From Gliomastix tumulicola (lineage: Eukaryota > Ascomycota > Sordariomycetes > Hypocreales > Bionectriaceae): a stretch of 64,000 bases of DNA. Below, one piece after another: positions 10,542 through 22,253 of the stretch; positions within the stretch are counted from its first letter, which is position 1; every line of letters starts with the position of its first letter. The notes under the pieces were generated by a model. It saw nothing but the letters and a program-made list of their open reading frames with translations, made no database searches and was not told where the DNA came from. The stretch covers positions 186,001 through 250,000 of the forward strand of contig BCHX01000004.1 of assembly GCA_001599755.1 (NCBI GenBank), given 5' to 3'. A program made the position numbers and the translations under genes.

Positions 10542-11444
10542 GGTGTGTGATCAGGTAGCAAAATAGATGATGAAAGGAAGAAAAAGATGTTCCGGGATAA
10601 AGCGCCGGTCTCACGCCTTTAAATATGCTGCCCGTGATCTGACAGGTGAGGAAGAAGGTGGAGGAGATGACATGGAGTGTTTCTGTGTGTGGAATTTAGG
10701 CAGCCGCGCGCTTTTCTCGAAATGGAGTCGGTGCCTGGCAATACTGGCAACACACGGAGCCTACCCTGTACCAAGGACGACTCGGACTCTCTCCCGAGAG
10801 CCATTCCCTATGCCACAGGTGCTGAACAGGCGATGTCTCCTCGAGTTGGTGACAAACTACGCACTGCGACAGATTCTCTCTATTTATGCCCGATGATCAA
10901 AGCCGGGTCTCCGCACTAAGTCACTAGGAAAGCATTGGACGCCTCCACTGCTTTACAGCAAGGCGTACATCCCAGAAACCGCCCGTGAATTAATCCTACA
11001 GCAATACCTTCATACTGCTGCAAAATCCTAGTTAATCAAGTCACAAGCGAGGACAACTTGACAGCGGCTTTTTAAGCTGCCATCAACTGAGTATTGACAA
11101 TACCGACGACCATGTATAGCATTACAGGAAAGGTGCATGCAGTGAATACAGGTGCTGTGATGTTCTCTGTCTCTCCGTCAGACCTACACGCTCACAAGTG
11201 AAGCGTTCGGAGCTTGGCTTTACATTGTTCTGCAGCGGTTCGTTCTTCTAGCAACCTCTCGCCTCTTTCACACCTCTATTGATTTCTGAGAGCTGAACCC
11301 CCCCACACCTTAGGTGCTCAACGCTCTCCTTTCTCACCCTCTCCTCCGCTGACCTTTCCTTTATTTATACTCTTTGTGGCTTGCAGCTGACTGTCAACAC
11401 TCCCTCCATCTCCATACCTAGCAAGTCTTGATTGCAGAGTGAAG
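10542..11444. other. Intergenic, 0.9 kb, divergent promoter region
   Basis: It separates the minus-strand F-box gene from the plus-strand paralogue A, so it holds both promoters. A TATTTATAC-like site lies near 11363. No gene was seen. Confidence 0.6.
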
Positions 11445-12454
11445 ATGGAAGCTAACATCGGACGACAAAGGTAGGACGACTCAACCCATTGGCTGCTTAT
11501 GGACAACCACTAACATTTTCCTACATAGAGCCAGCGGCCCGGGTACATCCAACCCCTGGCACCTCGCGTCAGGCAGGTCTGCTGGGGTCATTGCCAACAT
11601 CCACGACCGCATCCAACAAGCGGGCAGACGCGCCGATAGCTTGACCGATCAAGACCTCATGGAACTGTATAAGATCCTGAATGAAGCGGTTGCAGCGCAT
11701 TCCGCCGACTACCGTCCCACTGCGGCAATGCTGGACGTGTTCGTATTAAGGGTCTTTAGCCAGATGGACGCGCCTTTGAATCTCCAATCTTTGCCCGGAC
11801 CGCCGAGAAAGGGTTTCTATTCAGAGTTCTCAGGTGGATACGGCAGTAAGCAGCGTGAGATTTCGTATTTCGAGCCGCAAATGGGTCCAGAGAATGGTGA
11901 GTTCAATCTTCATTGGGGGCACCCGACACTCAGAGAATATTATTACCTTAGCTAATGAGTATATGATAGCGGCGGAATTGAGAAGACGATGCCCGGATGC
12001 GGTCTTCGCTAGGTTTCTCGCTGTACTGCGGTTTGACCAAAAACCGCTCCCGCTTGGAACCGAGCCAAAGAAAGCGTTCCAACTCTTCGTCGTTTATATC
12101 CCCCGTCTGCGCGACGACGACAAGCGTGAGAGAAACCAAGAGGTGCGTCAGGAGGTGGATGCAAACGAACTCAGCGATTCTGTCTGCGAGGGAATCGGAG
12201 AGGAGATTATTGCATCCCTCGGCACGGAGTGTGATTGGGACAACAGCCAGCGGGCTATCCAGTATGCGCAGGTGTACCTCCAGGAGAAGGCCTTGTCCCC
12301 GTCTGGCCAAGGACGGACGAGAGACTACCACTTTGAGCGACTATCTGAAATCTTTGATGATATGCCGGAGCTCTGGAGGTTTTGCCGGGAATATAGGGTT
12401 CAAATCCCTTGCCCGGTGCTTTTTGGCGCGTTGGCCGAGTTCTTTGCACTTTAA
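11445..12454 (+). CDS. Unknown protein, tandem paralogue A (292 residues, three exons)
   Basis: The model is 11445-11470, 11529-11896 and 11970-12454. Intron 1 is phase 2 and ends CTAACATTTTCCTACATAG; intron 2 is phase 1 with a GTGAGT donor and ATAG acceptor. I do not recognise the family. The N-terminal part has a segment reading LTDQDLMELYKILNEAV followed by PTAAMLDVFV; the C-terminal part has AIQYAQVYLQEKAL and RDYHFERLSEIFDD. The same blocks, in the same order and with the same intron phases, occur in the gene at 13314-14250, so the two are tandem duplicates. There is no signal peptide or membrane segment. The protein looks helical and charged. Function is unknown; the conserved coding pattern and shared splice sites argue strongly that it is real. 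Confidence 0.75.
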
Positions 12455-13313
12455 CTGGTGAGCTTACCGACAGGATGAATGATTAGGTCTTGATGATGAT
12501 ATATCTTCTAGGCTTATAATAGCGCAGTGAGAGGAGGGGGAAGGCTTTTGGATTGTAAAGGTCCCGTTCTCACGCATCAGATAGGTATGTTGAACTTTGC
12601 ACAAGTATGTGAAGGCAGCTAGCTTCCTAGATATTTCCTACTAAACTGGCTGGCGAAGTTGCTGGACCAGAAATAAAGACGTCTAACATAAAAATGTTTA
12701 ATACATATGCGTTGACCGAAGCGTGAAGTGATAGAACAGAAGAAATCCCCCCCGCAAACCGACAGCCGCTCACTGAATTGTGACTGTGTTGATGTTTGCA
12801 GAATAGCAAAGTCTACCGATCGTTTGTCTGTGTGGATTGGCTGATTATTCCTGACATTAGCGTTACACGTACAGGACTGGTGGCTTCTGTTTCTTGCTAA
12901 AGGGGATTAATACATAAATAAGCTTGATTCACGTGAAGTAGAGGTTATACTTGTCGGCTTGTACTGGCGGTGAACGACGCATCTTTACGGCTCTCTGCCT
13001 TTATAGATGGACATCCTGATGCTGCGGTGGTATTTGCTCTCTACCAGGCTTGTAAAGTTCCAAATGTTAAGTAGTTGCGATTTCTCGCCGTCTGACCAAA
13101 TCTCACTGACCTTGTCATCAGTCACCACTCACTTTCTTCTCACCTTCTCTTCACTTCCGAGAATCAACACCCCGCTTGGAATCGCGCAAGAGCTTTTCTC
13201 TCTCGCCCTCTTCTCCTCTCACAATTCTTTCCTTCTTCTTCCTCTCACGATTTCTCGCCCAACCGCCAACCCGCCCTCCATCGTGAGCCCTGCCAGCACG
13301 CGACCTCAACACG
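12455..13313. other. Intergenic, 0.86 kb between the tandem paralogues
   Basis: It holds the end of paralogue A and the promoter of paralogue B, with a long CT-rich stretch (about 13125-13255) just before the B start, a common fungal promoter feature. No other gene was seen. Confidence 0.55.
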
Positions 13314-14250
13314 ATGCAGGCCATTACGAAGAGAAAGAGGTAGAGTACTTCACGCCTATCACTGTGTATTGGCAGTCAACTGACCTTTCTCTGCCCCAGG
13401 GACGATGATGACTCGGGCCCGCTGGGCCTTCCTCCAGGCAGATCTGCCGCTGCCGTGACGACCATCAGCAGGCGCCTCAAACGAGCAACCGAGAGCCCCG
13501 AGGACCTGACCGATGAGGACCTGTCGGAGCTCTACAAGATCCTGCAACGGGCTGTCGTGGCGCACTCGGAGTCCTACGGCCCTACCGCACCGATGCTCGA
13601 TGCATTCGTCAGAGCAATCTTCCGCGATTGGAGTGCGCGCCCGCATCTCATCGCGCCCCCTAGAGCCCCAGCCAAGCTCCCTTATCGGGAGGATGGAGAC
13701 GGAATTAATAATCGACTATACGAATTCCAGCATTGTGACCTGGGCTCGGAGGAGAGTAAGTATGATGCTGCTTGAGAATGCCGAAATGACGACAGTGGAA
13801 ACTGACCTGGATTCAATAGAGGCAGCGATAGAGCGCAAGTACCCGGATTCGAAAGCAGCCTATTACGGCGTTGAGCTGTGTTTCAATGACAAGGACAAGT
13901 CCATGTATCCTTTTCTCAACTACCGAGCCAGTGGCGATGAGTGGAAGACCGATGACTTGGACGCAGTCGACCTCCCCTACTCCGTCAAAGACGTTCTCGC
14001 GAAGGACATGGTGCAGTTTTTTGGCAGGCAGTGTGACGAGCACAACGAGCCTCGAGCAATCCAGTACGCACGAGCATACATCCAGGAGAAAGCCTTGTTC
14101 GAACGTCGAGAGGGACCCATCAGAGATTACTGCTTTGAGCAGCTCTCGGACATCTACGACGACTTCAAAGACCTTCTGGACTTTTGCTGGTGGTCCTCAG
14201 GCTTGCATGAGCAACCTACTCTATTTGGGCAGATGGCCGAATACATTTAG
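13314..14250 (+). CDS. Unknown protein, tandem paralogue B (270 residues, three exons)
   Basis: The model is 13314-13339, 13400-13755 and 13820-14250. Exon 1 is exactly 26 nt, as in paralogue A, and the introns are again phase 2 then phase 1 (acceptor CCCCAG, donor GTAAGT). Shared blocks with A are LTDEDLSELYKILQRAV, PTAPMLDAFV, AIQYARAYIQEKAL and RDYCFEQLSDIYDD. Between them an exon 3 segment starting KAAIERKYPDS aligns with the A exon 3 start. No known domain, signal peptide or membrane segment is visible. The pair therefore records a local duplication followed by considerable divergence; function is unknown. Confidence 0.77.
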
Positions 14251-14775
14251 ACGAGTCCTCAAACAGGCCGTCCTGGGTCTAGACATTCCATGAATCAAGA
14301 TTGGCGTGTGAGTTGGCGGACGGGAGAATGGCCCTATTTTTGAGATACTCCGACGCCTGGTATCATGCTGCGGATGTTATGCCCTCAATACGAATACGAA
14401 AAACCCTTTGCGTTGAGCATTCGTCTACCATTTCGTCCTCAGTTTGCCATTAGAATGAGCTGAATAGGCGTCAAGTACAAGAGCGAAGAATTAATTGAGA
14501 CCCTCGGCGGTGTCAGTAAAGGAGACTGGCGCTTATCCTCAACGTAGATATATGTTGCATCTTTTTACTGACATGTGTTCTGTTAAAAAAAGAAGATGGT
14601 GAGCATCTGTCAAAGTGTGGCTCGTGATGTCGTTATGCATCGAAGAAACTGCGGGAATGCTAAACCTTCTAAGCTCTTTGTGCATGGATCTATCTTACAC
14701 TATGTACTGCTATCTACTCTACCATATTGACTTCAGACCAAGGCGAACACCGCGCACATTCTCGAGTAAACCGGC
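14251..14775. other. Intergenic, 0.52 kb, convergent 3' ends
   Basis: It lies between the ends of paralogue B (plus) and the permease gene (minus). No gene or element was seen. Confidence 0.6.
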
Positions 14776-16474
14776 CTATGAATTGGCCATGAGGAACTCA
14801 AGAATACTGAGATTAGGACCAGACCAGTGCTTGTGCGCCCGGAGGAACCAAAGACCAATCGCCACGGCCAGGACAAAAGCCATGACCGGACCGCAGTAGT
14901 TCATGTTCTCGGCAGTCACCGGCAGAGTCGACGGGAACGGCAGGAAGACGATGCAATAGAGGGTGTACACCATGGCGAAGGAGTTGAAGTAGACGCCCCA
15001 GCGGCCGAGGTTCCATTCTCCGAGCTTGACTGTGCCAGAATAACGAGCGTAGAGCATGCTGGAGATGGCGACGGCGTAGCTGAGGTAGAGGGCCATGGAC
15101 GACAGGGAGGTGATGGCGCCAAAGGCGACGTAGCTCGAGTTGCCAATGTTGAGCAGGCAGAGCAGGCAGACGAGGATCACGGTCGTGACGACAGCTCGGA
15201 TCGGGACGCGATGACGGGGATCGACATGCGCGAAGTAAGCAGGCAGACCGCCGTCTCGAGACCAGGCCCAGGTGAGACGGGAGACGGAGGCAATGTTGGC
15301 GAGGTTAACACTGAAGGAGATGACGAAGAGACCCGTGATCATGGCCGTCGTCGCGCCGGTTGACTTGGTGGTGTTGAGGAGGATGGTGAGGATCGGGCTG
15401 GCGGAGTCGAGGGCTTCGGCGACGGATCCCATGGAGGCGAGCAGGACGTTGACCATGATGAAGCCGAGGACGCCGTTCATGAAGATGGACCAGAACATGG
15501 CCCTGGGCACCGCCGACTTGGCCTTGCGCGTCTCCTCGCTCATGTGGATAGCACTGTCGAAGCCTGAAAATAGCTGTTAGTACCTGGCCTCAAGTGTTGG
15601 AAGACGGATGGGAGGATGATACGTACCAGTGAAGCTCCAAACGCAGGTGAGCATGCCGAGGTTCCAGGCAATGAATGTGTCGTCCCAGCCCGACGAGATG
15701 TTCCTCTCCAGCCAGAAGCTGCCGCTGTGTCTGCTGCCCATGACGCCGAGGACGACACAGAAAACCACAAACAGGCACACATGGAGCACACCAGCAACCA
15801 TCTCGACCCAGGGGATCACGCTGAAGAAGAAGATATTCGCCAGCCCCTGCAGCACGCACATGGCAATCACAAGGACCGACGTATGCCACCCACCGGGCGT
15901 GTAATTAGGATGGTTGAGCTGGATGATAGACTCGAGCTGAATGATTGTCACGTTGGCGATACCAGCCAGCAGCGAGATATACCCAAACCAGGTCGACCAT
16001 CCCTGTATCCAAGTCGCAAACCGCTTGACGCGCGCCGGGGCGAGGTGGAACGTCCAATGGTACTGCGCGCCGGCGACAGGTTGGATCGAGGCCATCTCGC
16101 CGATAGACGCAGCCTGCGCCATGGCGCCGCAGAAGACGATGACGAAGCTGAAGACGAAGGTCTGCGGGCCGCCATTGTACAGCGCGAAGAACATGTTCCT
16201 GCGTTGGAATGTCAGTGGATGCGATCTTTGGACAGAGCGGGAGAAATGGAAAAAAGGGGGGGGGGGGGGGGGGGGGGGCTAAGACTGACGTGCANATTCC
16301 TTCCCACAGCGCCATGTAGGTCAGGGAGAAGGCGAACAACTGGGAGAAGGAGAAGAGCCTCCTCGTCCGGGTCTGGCTGTACAGCGAGCCGCCGACGGTC
16401 CTGCCGGCGGACACCTCGACGTTGACATCGTCCTTTGGCCTGGACTGGAGCTCGATACCGTCTGTGTGGTCCAT
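14776..16474 (-). CDS. APC-superfamily amino acid/GABA/choline permease (514 residues, three exons)
   Basis: The model on the minus strand is 16474-16290, 16198-15627 and 15563-14776. Introns are phase 2 (donor GTCAGT, acceptor ACGCAG) and phase 1 (donor GTACGT, acceptor TTTCAG). The spliced protein reads through the family motifs ALWEG-x-CTN at exon 1/2 and SFTG-FDSAIHMSEE at exon 2/3, exactly where such motifs lie in fungal GABA/choline permeases (Uga4/Hnm1-like). About 12 membrane segments are expected. The N-terminus is cytosolic and lacks a signal. The substrate among amino acids, GABA or choline cannot be told by eye. One base (16295) is N, making residue 60 Ile or Met. Intron 1 contains a 23-G run (16256-16278), so its true length is uncertain. 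Confidence 0.88.
16256..16278 (+). repeat. Poly-G run (23 G)
   Basis: An uninterrupted run of 23 G in the first intron of the permease gene, 16 bases before the single unresolved base of the window. Such runs are prone to length errors. Confidence 0.9.
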
Positions 16475-17002
16475 CTTGTCTGTGTGTCTGTCGGTTCCGG
16501 ACCGAAGGAGGGGAGCTGCGCGTGTTCGATTCGACAAGAGAGAGAGAGAGAGAGAGACAGGCGCGTCAGACACAGGATGAAGAATTAAGAGGAGGATGCA
16601 GCAAACAGAAAATAAAAAAAAAAGGCAACAGGAGAATCTTCTCCAAAATGCCGAGAGGCAAGAGAATCAATGCGGGGGCCCTGCAGGCGAGACGCAAGTC
16701 TGGACTCGAACACTGCCTGGATCGGGGTTACATGCACTGTATACGGAGTAGTAGCAGCGGTGCGCGCTCCATAACCATGCATGACATGCCCTGAAGCATG
16801 GAATTCACGGCACGTGTTTCCTCCAAGACAGAACCCCGAAGTGGCTGTCGGCCACAGCAGGGGGGAAGAGATGACCGACTGTTCGTCTCTCGCATTCTCT
16901 CTCGCATAAAAGCCATCGGCAAATAAAAGCCCCAGGGCCGAGTCACGGTCCAGCAGCCCGATGAGACTGACTCGCGGCCCTCGAATCTGGACTAAAGGCC
17001 CC

Positions 17003-17044
<42 letters not shown>

Positions 17045-18053
17045 TCCCCTCACAGACCATTATCACGCAAGCATGTTGGTTGGCCCGGTTGAGGAGTGCT
17101 GTTGGCTCGCCGTCGTTGCTTTTGGCCCCCTGTATCGCCACTGGACTCAGCAGGGGTCGGCTGGAACTGTGGCCATCCGATTGGGTGCTGGGGCATTTTG
17201 GGTCGATAAGCGGTGGGTTTCTGTAATGACGCTGCCGTCAATAGCGAGTCGAGTTGCGAGGCGGTCCGGTCCTAGGGTCTTAGCAGGAGCCAGACGAGCG
17301 AGACGGGGGAGGGCAAATATTCGCGACCGCAGCTGAAGCTAGCTTTTATAGAGGCGCGCTACGGGTTTATTCTTCAGGGCAAAAAGGAGAATTAACGGGT
17401 GAAGAGGTCGTGCTGCCGGGCCAGTAGGAGGAAGTTCCTCCGGCCTGCACACACCCACCTGGGACGGAAACAGCGTGCTAGCAGCACCCTACTGCACATG
17501 TTGGTTAGCACAATGTACACAGTATTATCATCCTGCAGGCTCGTCGCTGCCGACTCATGCTGGGGTCAGCCACCGGCATATGAGAGGCGTGATCAATGTG
17601 ACTCTCGCCTGTTTCAAAAAATTTCAGATTAGTGCAAGGAACTAACTAATGGTCTCATTGGAATAGCCCGCCAGAAGCGAGGCAGCGCTCGCTCGCATTC
17701 CGGCCAGTACCAAGACATTGCCTTTTCCTGCTCTGGCCTAAGGCCGCCTCAGGCGATCGGCATGGGTTTGGGGCGTGAGCATTGCCTTAGGGCGCCCGTC
17801 TCGCCCGTCGTGCCTCGCAGCGATGGACAAATCAGAGACAGCATAGCCCTGATTATGTCGAAGTCGCTGTCGAACCTTTCATTATGCTTACCAAAGTCCG
17901 CCTTGCAGTATAAGGCTTCGGTGACCCTTCTCATCTTCGAGTGTTAGCACAGCCTGCCGCAGACTTCTTCCTCTTTCTGTTCTTGGGTGAACTGTCACTT
18001 CGTCTCGTTCCTCCTTGTTTCCGTTCTTCCAGGCCGTCCGCCGACTGCCCAAG
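16475..18053. other. Intergenic, 1.6 kb, divergent promoter region with simple repeats
   Basis: It contains a short GA repeat (about 16540-16557) and the 38-C run at 17006. It holds the promoters of the permease (minus) and the rhodopsin-like gene (plus). No gene was seen. Confidence 0.6.
17006..17043 (+). repeat. Poly-C run (38 C)
   Basis: An uninterrupted run of 38 C in intergenic DNA, about 730 nt from the poly-G run and in the opposite sense. The length may be an assembly estimate. Confidence 0.9.
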
Positions 18054-19426
18054 ATGTCTGACGTGCCAAAAGATCCGTTTTACCCTCTGACAGAGGACAA
18101 CCGCGCTGCCTTGGTGGTCGTGGCGTCGCTGGTCTTTCTCATTTATGCGGTCATCGGCCTCGCGATCAAGCTGCTTATCCGACTCAACATCACGTCCATG
18201 CGGAATTTCGACGTGATTCTCATCGCCGGCACGTTGATATACGTTGCCCAGACCGCTTGTGTTCTGGTCGCCGGCAACAATGGCCTCGGGCGGCATCAAG
18301 ATACGCTTTTGACGGGACAGTTCGAGACCTACAGCAAGGTATGGCTACAGTTTGGCAGAGACACGTATTTGGAGATGTAGTACTGATGTGCAATACATGT
18401 AGGCCATGTATTCGTCGCGCATCTTGGCCCTGGTTGTCAACGGCTGCTCCAAGATCTCGGTGTGCCTTCTGATTAATCAGATCAGTAATCAGGGCATTTT
18501 GCACAAGGCCAACCTGGTACTTGGGTGTGTCACGATCTGCTGGGTCATCTCGGGCGTCTTTGCGACGATGTTTCAGTGTCCCATGCCAGAGCCGTGGCTC
18601 GCCATCAGCACCAGGCAGTGCCCGAGCCTGGAGCCCATCTACACCTACAACGGGGTCATGAACATCCTCACCGATGTTGTCCTCTGCGTTCTGCCCGTGG
18701 TCATGATGTGGGATGTGCAGACCTCGGCGCGGAAGAAGATGATAGTCACGGCCCTGTTTGGCTCCCGCGTCATGTGAGTCCCCCGCCCCAACCCATAGTC
18801 TCTCGGCTCTGCTCTGCTCTGCTCTGCTCTACGGATGTCATGGACTGACCAGCGCACTCTTCAGCGTCCCAATCATCACGATACCGAGCCTCTCGAGCGC
18901 CCAGCCCCTGTTCGACAACCACACCGACTCGACATGGCACGCCGTCACCAGCACCATCTGGTTCCAGATCTCGCTCGGCCTGTCCATCGTGACGGCCTGC
19001 ATCCCGAGCCTCAAGGGCGTCATCGACAGTCTGATGGGCGCGACCGCCGCCGCCACGATCCAGGGGCCCTACGAGCTGCGCGCGGGAACGGATAAGAGCG
19101 GCGGCGGCTTCACGGCCACAAGGGCGACCAACGACAACTCGAAGCAGAACTCGTACGCGAGGTCCGGCGCTAGCAGCGGTGCTGGGCGGAGGGGACCCGG
19201 CGCCTCCAAGCGCAAGTCGACGACTCCACTGGCGACCTGGGGGGACGTCGAACATCAGACGACGATCAGGAACGAGAGTCCCGACCGGAGCGAGAGCGTG
19301 AGGAAGCTGACGGACGGGGTCATCGTGGTGCGGGACGAGGTGGAAGTGCTCTTCGACGATAAAGCGAGGAGGGCGTCAAGGGGGAACGAGTCTCGCGATT
19401 CCTCGGAGGAGGGATATCGGATGTGA
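18054..19426 (+). CDS. Rhodopsin/PTH11-like integral membrane protein (405 residues, three exons)
   Basis: The model is 18054-18338, 18403-18773 and 18865-19426 (phase 0 and phase 2 introns; GTATGG and GTGAGT donors, ATGTAG and TTCAG acceptors). The ATG at 18054 was preferred to the one at 18015 because it starts directly before the predicted extracellular N-terminus. The protein has a series of hydrophobic helices (first at about residues 21-42) and the features of the fungal rhodopsin-domain group: a cysteine pair in the second half (FQCPMPEPW ... RQCPSLEPIYTYNGVMNILTDVVLCVLPV) and an ALFGSR segment. A long hydrophilic Ser/Arg-rich tail of about 130 residues follows. This large family includes PTH11-like receptors, but most members have no known ligand. 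It is probably in the plasma membrane. Intron 2 contains a GCTCT tandem repeat. Confidence 0.82.
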
Positions 19427-20771
19427 CTGTGACAGGGGGAGGGTAGTCACTGTACATACAGTAGAGCTATACGCGGACACTGATAATGGCCTGATTATGC
19501 TGCTGGTTGAAACATCTCTTGCTTTAGCGAATATCGGCACATATTGGGCACTATGAGAGAATCCAATTCAATGTCACCGTAGCTCTCTTCCTGCAGTCCA
19601 TGACTCTCGCCAGCGCCCCGAGGAAAATAAACAGCGACGCGGAATGCCGATCAGAGCCCCGGGCTGGGTCTCGCCCCTACTAAAGGCCCTATAAAAGGCC
19701 CTATAAAAGACCCCTGTCCTCCGATACCCTGGCGGCGCTCAGACGCCTAACAAGGGCCATGGGGGTGCTGTCCGGGTCATTATTCGGCGATCCTGAGCTA
19801 TCGTCTCGGGCCATTGACGGGGAAAGGGGAATTTTGTCCCTAGGCACTTGGCGCGGGAAAAAAAGGAAAAATGACTCCAGCAGCGGCCGTGGGGGAAGGG
19901 GCTGGGAGATGTTTCAGCGGCGCACAGATTCTGCAGTGGTGGTTGGTTGCCCTTGGGTTTCGCGAGCATTTTGCGATGGGAGCTGTGTAGCGTTACTGAT
20001 GTTCATGAGATTACGACGGGATGAACATTGCCCCGGGGGTGGCAATCACTCAACTCCGTCCTGATTCCGCGGTGAACAGGTTTGTGTGTGCGCGAGAAAT
20101 ATCCCGTTCCGTCGCCAAGGAGAGTAGCCGTTGCCGATGAGGACAGTTTTAGCGGCACTTGACCTGGACGATCAATATGTACTTTGCGAGTAACACATAC
20201 AATAGCACCGTCAGTATAGACCGGGTTATCAAATTCCTGCAGAGTCTGGACAGTCGCAGCTGCAACGTGCCCCCTATCACCGCATTAGCGCTGTCTAGCG
20301 AGTCCGTGCTACCTCCCCTGAAGCCCCCCTTCTCCTCCCCAGCATTGCCTCTGCTGCCCGTGACTGTCGGAGGAAATTCCCAAGCAGACCGAGCAGCATC
20401 GTGGGATACTGCCATTGATCTCCTTGTGCACGGAAGGGCCTCAGTGTATCTGTCTCTCTGATCCCCCAACTCAACTAACCGCCCCGGAGGAACGCCACAC
20501 TGGAATCGCACCCGCCCGGTCTGACCAACCACAGACTGCCACCTTTTATTAGCTTCTGCTGCATGCATCTCAACCCCTCTTTTTGTCTCTGAGCGGCGGC
20601 CGGAGGTGCCATGATTGGTGCTACGCGAGTGACGTGTACCACTACGGAGGGAGACGATTCCAGTGGGAGCAGCAGCAACAGCAGCAGCAGCAGCAGCAGC
20701 AGCTGGAGATGCTCGCCCGTGGCCTCCTTCACCGAAAACTCTCCCCATCGGTCTCACGCCTTCTCGCCGCC
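19427..20771. other. Intergenic, 1.3 kb, with TATA-like tandem repeat and CAG repeat
   Basis: It includes a triplicated AAAGGCCCTAT-like unit (about 19682-19708) and, just before the MATE gene, a CAG/CAA repeat (about 20670-20703). No gene was seen. Confidence 0.6.
20670..20703 (+). repeat. CAG/CAA trinucleotide repeat
   Basis: About eleven CAG/CAA triplets in frame with the MATE gene but upstream of the preferred start. If translation began further upstream they would encode a polyglutamine run. Confidence 0.8.
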
Positions 20772-22253
20772 ATGACCGACGCTTTCCGGAGGGAGACCTC
20801 GCCTCTGCTGCGGCGGGAGCCCGACGATGACGACGACGACGACAACGGCCCTGAGGAGCAGCATGGAGCGGGGAAACCGCGCGAGCTGGCGAATGGCGGC
20901 GCACGGCGCTGGACGTCGGAGCTGAGGCTCGTGGCGGGCTATTCCATCCCGCTCGTCGCGACGTACCTGCTCCAGTACTGCTTCGGCGTCGTCACGACGT
21001 TTGTGGCCGGCCATCTGGGCGCCGACGACCTCGCCGCCGCGAGCATCGGGCTCACGACGCTGAACATCATCGGCCTGGCCATCATCGAGGGCATGGCGAC
21101 CGCGCTCGACACGCTCTGCGCCCAGGCGTACGGGTCCGGCCACGCCGCCAAGGTCGGCCTGCACGTCCAGCGGATGCTGCTCCTCATGGCCGCCGCGTGC
21201 GTCCCCATCGGCGTCTTCTGGGTCTTCTCCGCGCCGGTGCTCAGCCTGTTCGTGCGCCAGAAGCACATCGCCGTCAAGGCCGGCTCGTTCCTGCGCGTCA
21301 GCGTCGTCGGGCTGCCTGGGTATGCGGCCTTTGAGGCGGGGAAGCGATATCTGCAGGCCCAGGGGGATTTCCGCACCGCCATGGCTGTCTTGATCATCTG
21401 CGCGCCCGTGAATGCCTTCCTGAGCTGGCTGTTCGCGTTCCATCTCGACATGGGGCTGAATGGCGCTGCGCTCGGTGCGGCGCTGGCCAATGACCTGAGG
21501 CCGATTCTGCTTCTCATCTTCACGGTGTACGGTGACAAGGCCAAGCACCAATGCTGGAACGGCTTCACGCGCGGCGCCCTGCGAGGCTGGGGTCCCATGA
21601 TCAGACTGTCCATCGCGGGATCGGCTGTCACGCTGGCAGAGTGGGCGGCGTTCGAGATCGTCACCTTCAGCACGTCGTACCTCAGCACGACTCATCTCGC
21701 CGTGCAGACCATCCTCACCACCACGGCCGTCTTCATGTGGCATGTCCCCTTCTCTCTCAGCATCGCTGTGAGCACACGCATTGGCCACCTCATCGGAGCA
21801 GGCGATGTCCTCTCTGCCCGGAGCGCGGCCAAGCTCTACGCCGTGCTATTTATGATCCTTGGCTTCGCAGACGGCCTGATCCTGTTTGCCCTGAGGAATG
21901 TCATCGGCACCATCTTCTCCAAGGACGAGCCCATCCGGGACATGGTTTCCTCGTGTATGCTTGCCGTGTCCTTCTTCCAGATCGTCGACTCGGCGATGTG
22001 CTACTGCAACGGCATGCTGAGGGGTCTCGGGCGTCAACATGTAGCCGCCTGGGTGGCCTTTTTCGCCAACTACTTTGCAGGCGTGCCTTTGGCCATCTGG
22101 CTGGAGCTGGGGCCATGGAACATCGGGCTTAACGGAGTTTGGATCGGACTGGGCACGGGCATGTTCCTCAGTGCCGTTGGCGAGGGAAGTTACATCGCTC
22201 TCTTGAACTGGGAGCGATGCTTTGGGGCTCTTCAGTTCAACGGAGAGGCATGA
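20772..22253 (+). CDS. MATE-family multidrug/toxin efflux transporter (493 residues)
   Basis: A single-exon gene. The ATG at 20772 sits in a good context (GCCGCCATGA) and begins a soluble acidic N-terminus with a run of seven Asp, followed by about 12 membrane segments. The frame stays open upstream through a glutamine repeat, and an in-frame ATG at 20709 gives an alternative start. MATE features are the two related halves, with LRLVAGYSIPLVATYLLQYCFG, GMATALDTLCAQAYGSG (a highly conserved family block) and IRLSIAGSAVTLAEWAAFE at the start of the second half. MATE proteins export organic cations using a proton or sodium gradient; the substrate here is unknown. It is probably in the plasma or vacuolar membrane. 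There is no gene cluster evidence for a toxin substrate. Confidence 0.92.
   Translation: MTDAFRRETSPLLRREPDDDDDDDNGPEEQHGAGKPRELANGGARRWTSELRLVAGYSIPLVATYLLQYCFGVVTTFVAGHLGADDLAAASIGLTTLNIIGLAIIEGMATALDTLCAQAYGSGHAAKVGLHVQRMLLLMAAACVPIGVFWVFSAPVLSLFVRQKHIAVKAGSFLRVSVVGLPGYAAFEAGKRYLQAQGDFRTAMAVLIICAPVNAFLSWLFAFHLDMGLNGAALGAALANDLRPILLLIFTVYGDKAKHQCWNGFTRGALRGWGPMIRLSIAGSAVTLAEWAAFEIVTFSTSYLSTTHLAVQTILTTTAVFMWHVPFSLSIAVSTRIGHLIGAGDVLSARSAAKLYAVLFMILGFADGLILFALRNVIGTIFSKDEPIRDMVSSCMLAVSFFQIVDSAMCYCNGMLRGLGRQHVAAWVAFFANYFAGVPLAIWLELGPWNIGLNGVWIGLGTGMFLSAVGEGSYIALLNWERCFGALQFNGEA

Noticed and set aside
12400..12425. GTTCAAATCCC, a tRNA T-loop-like string
   Set aside because: It lies inside the coding exon of paralogue A and no cloverleaf partner arms were found.
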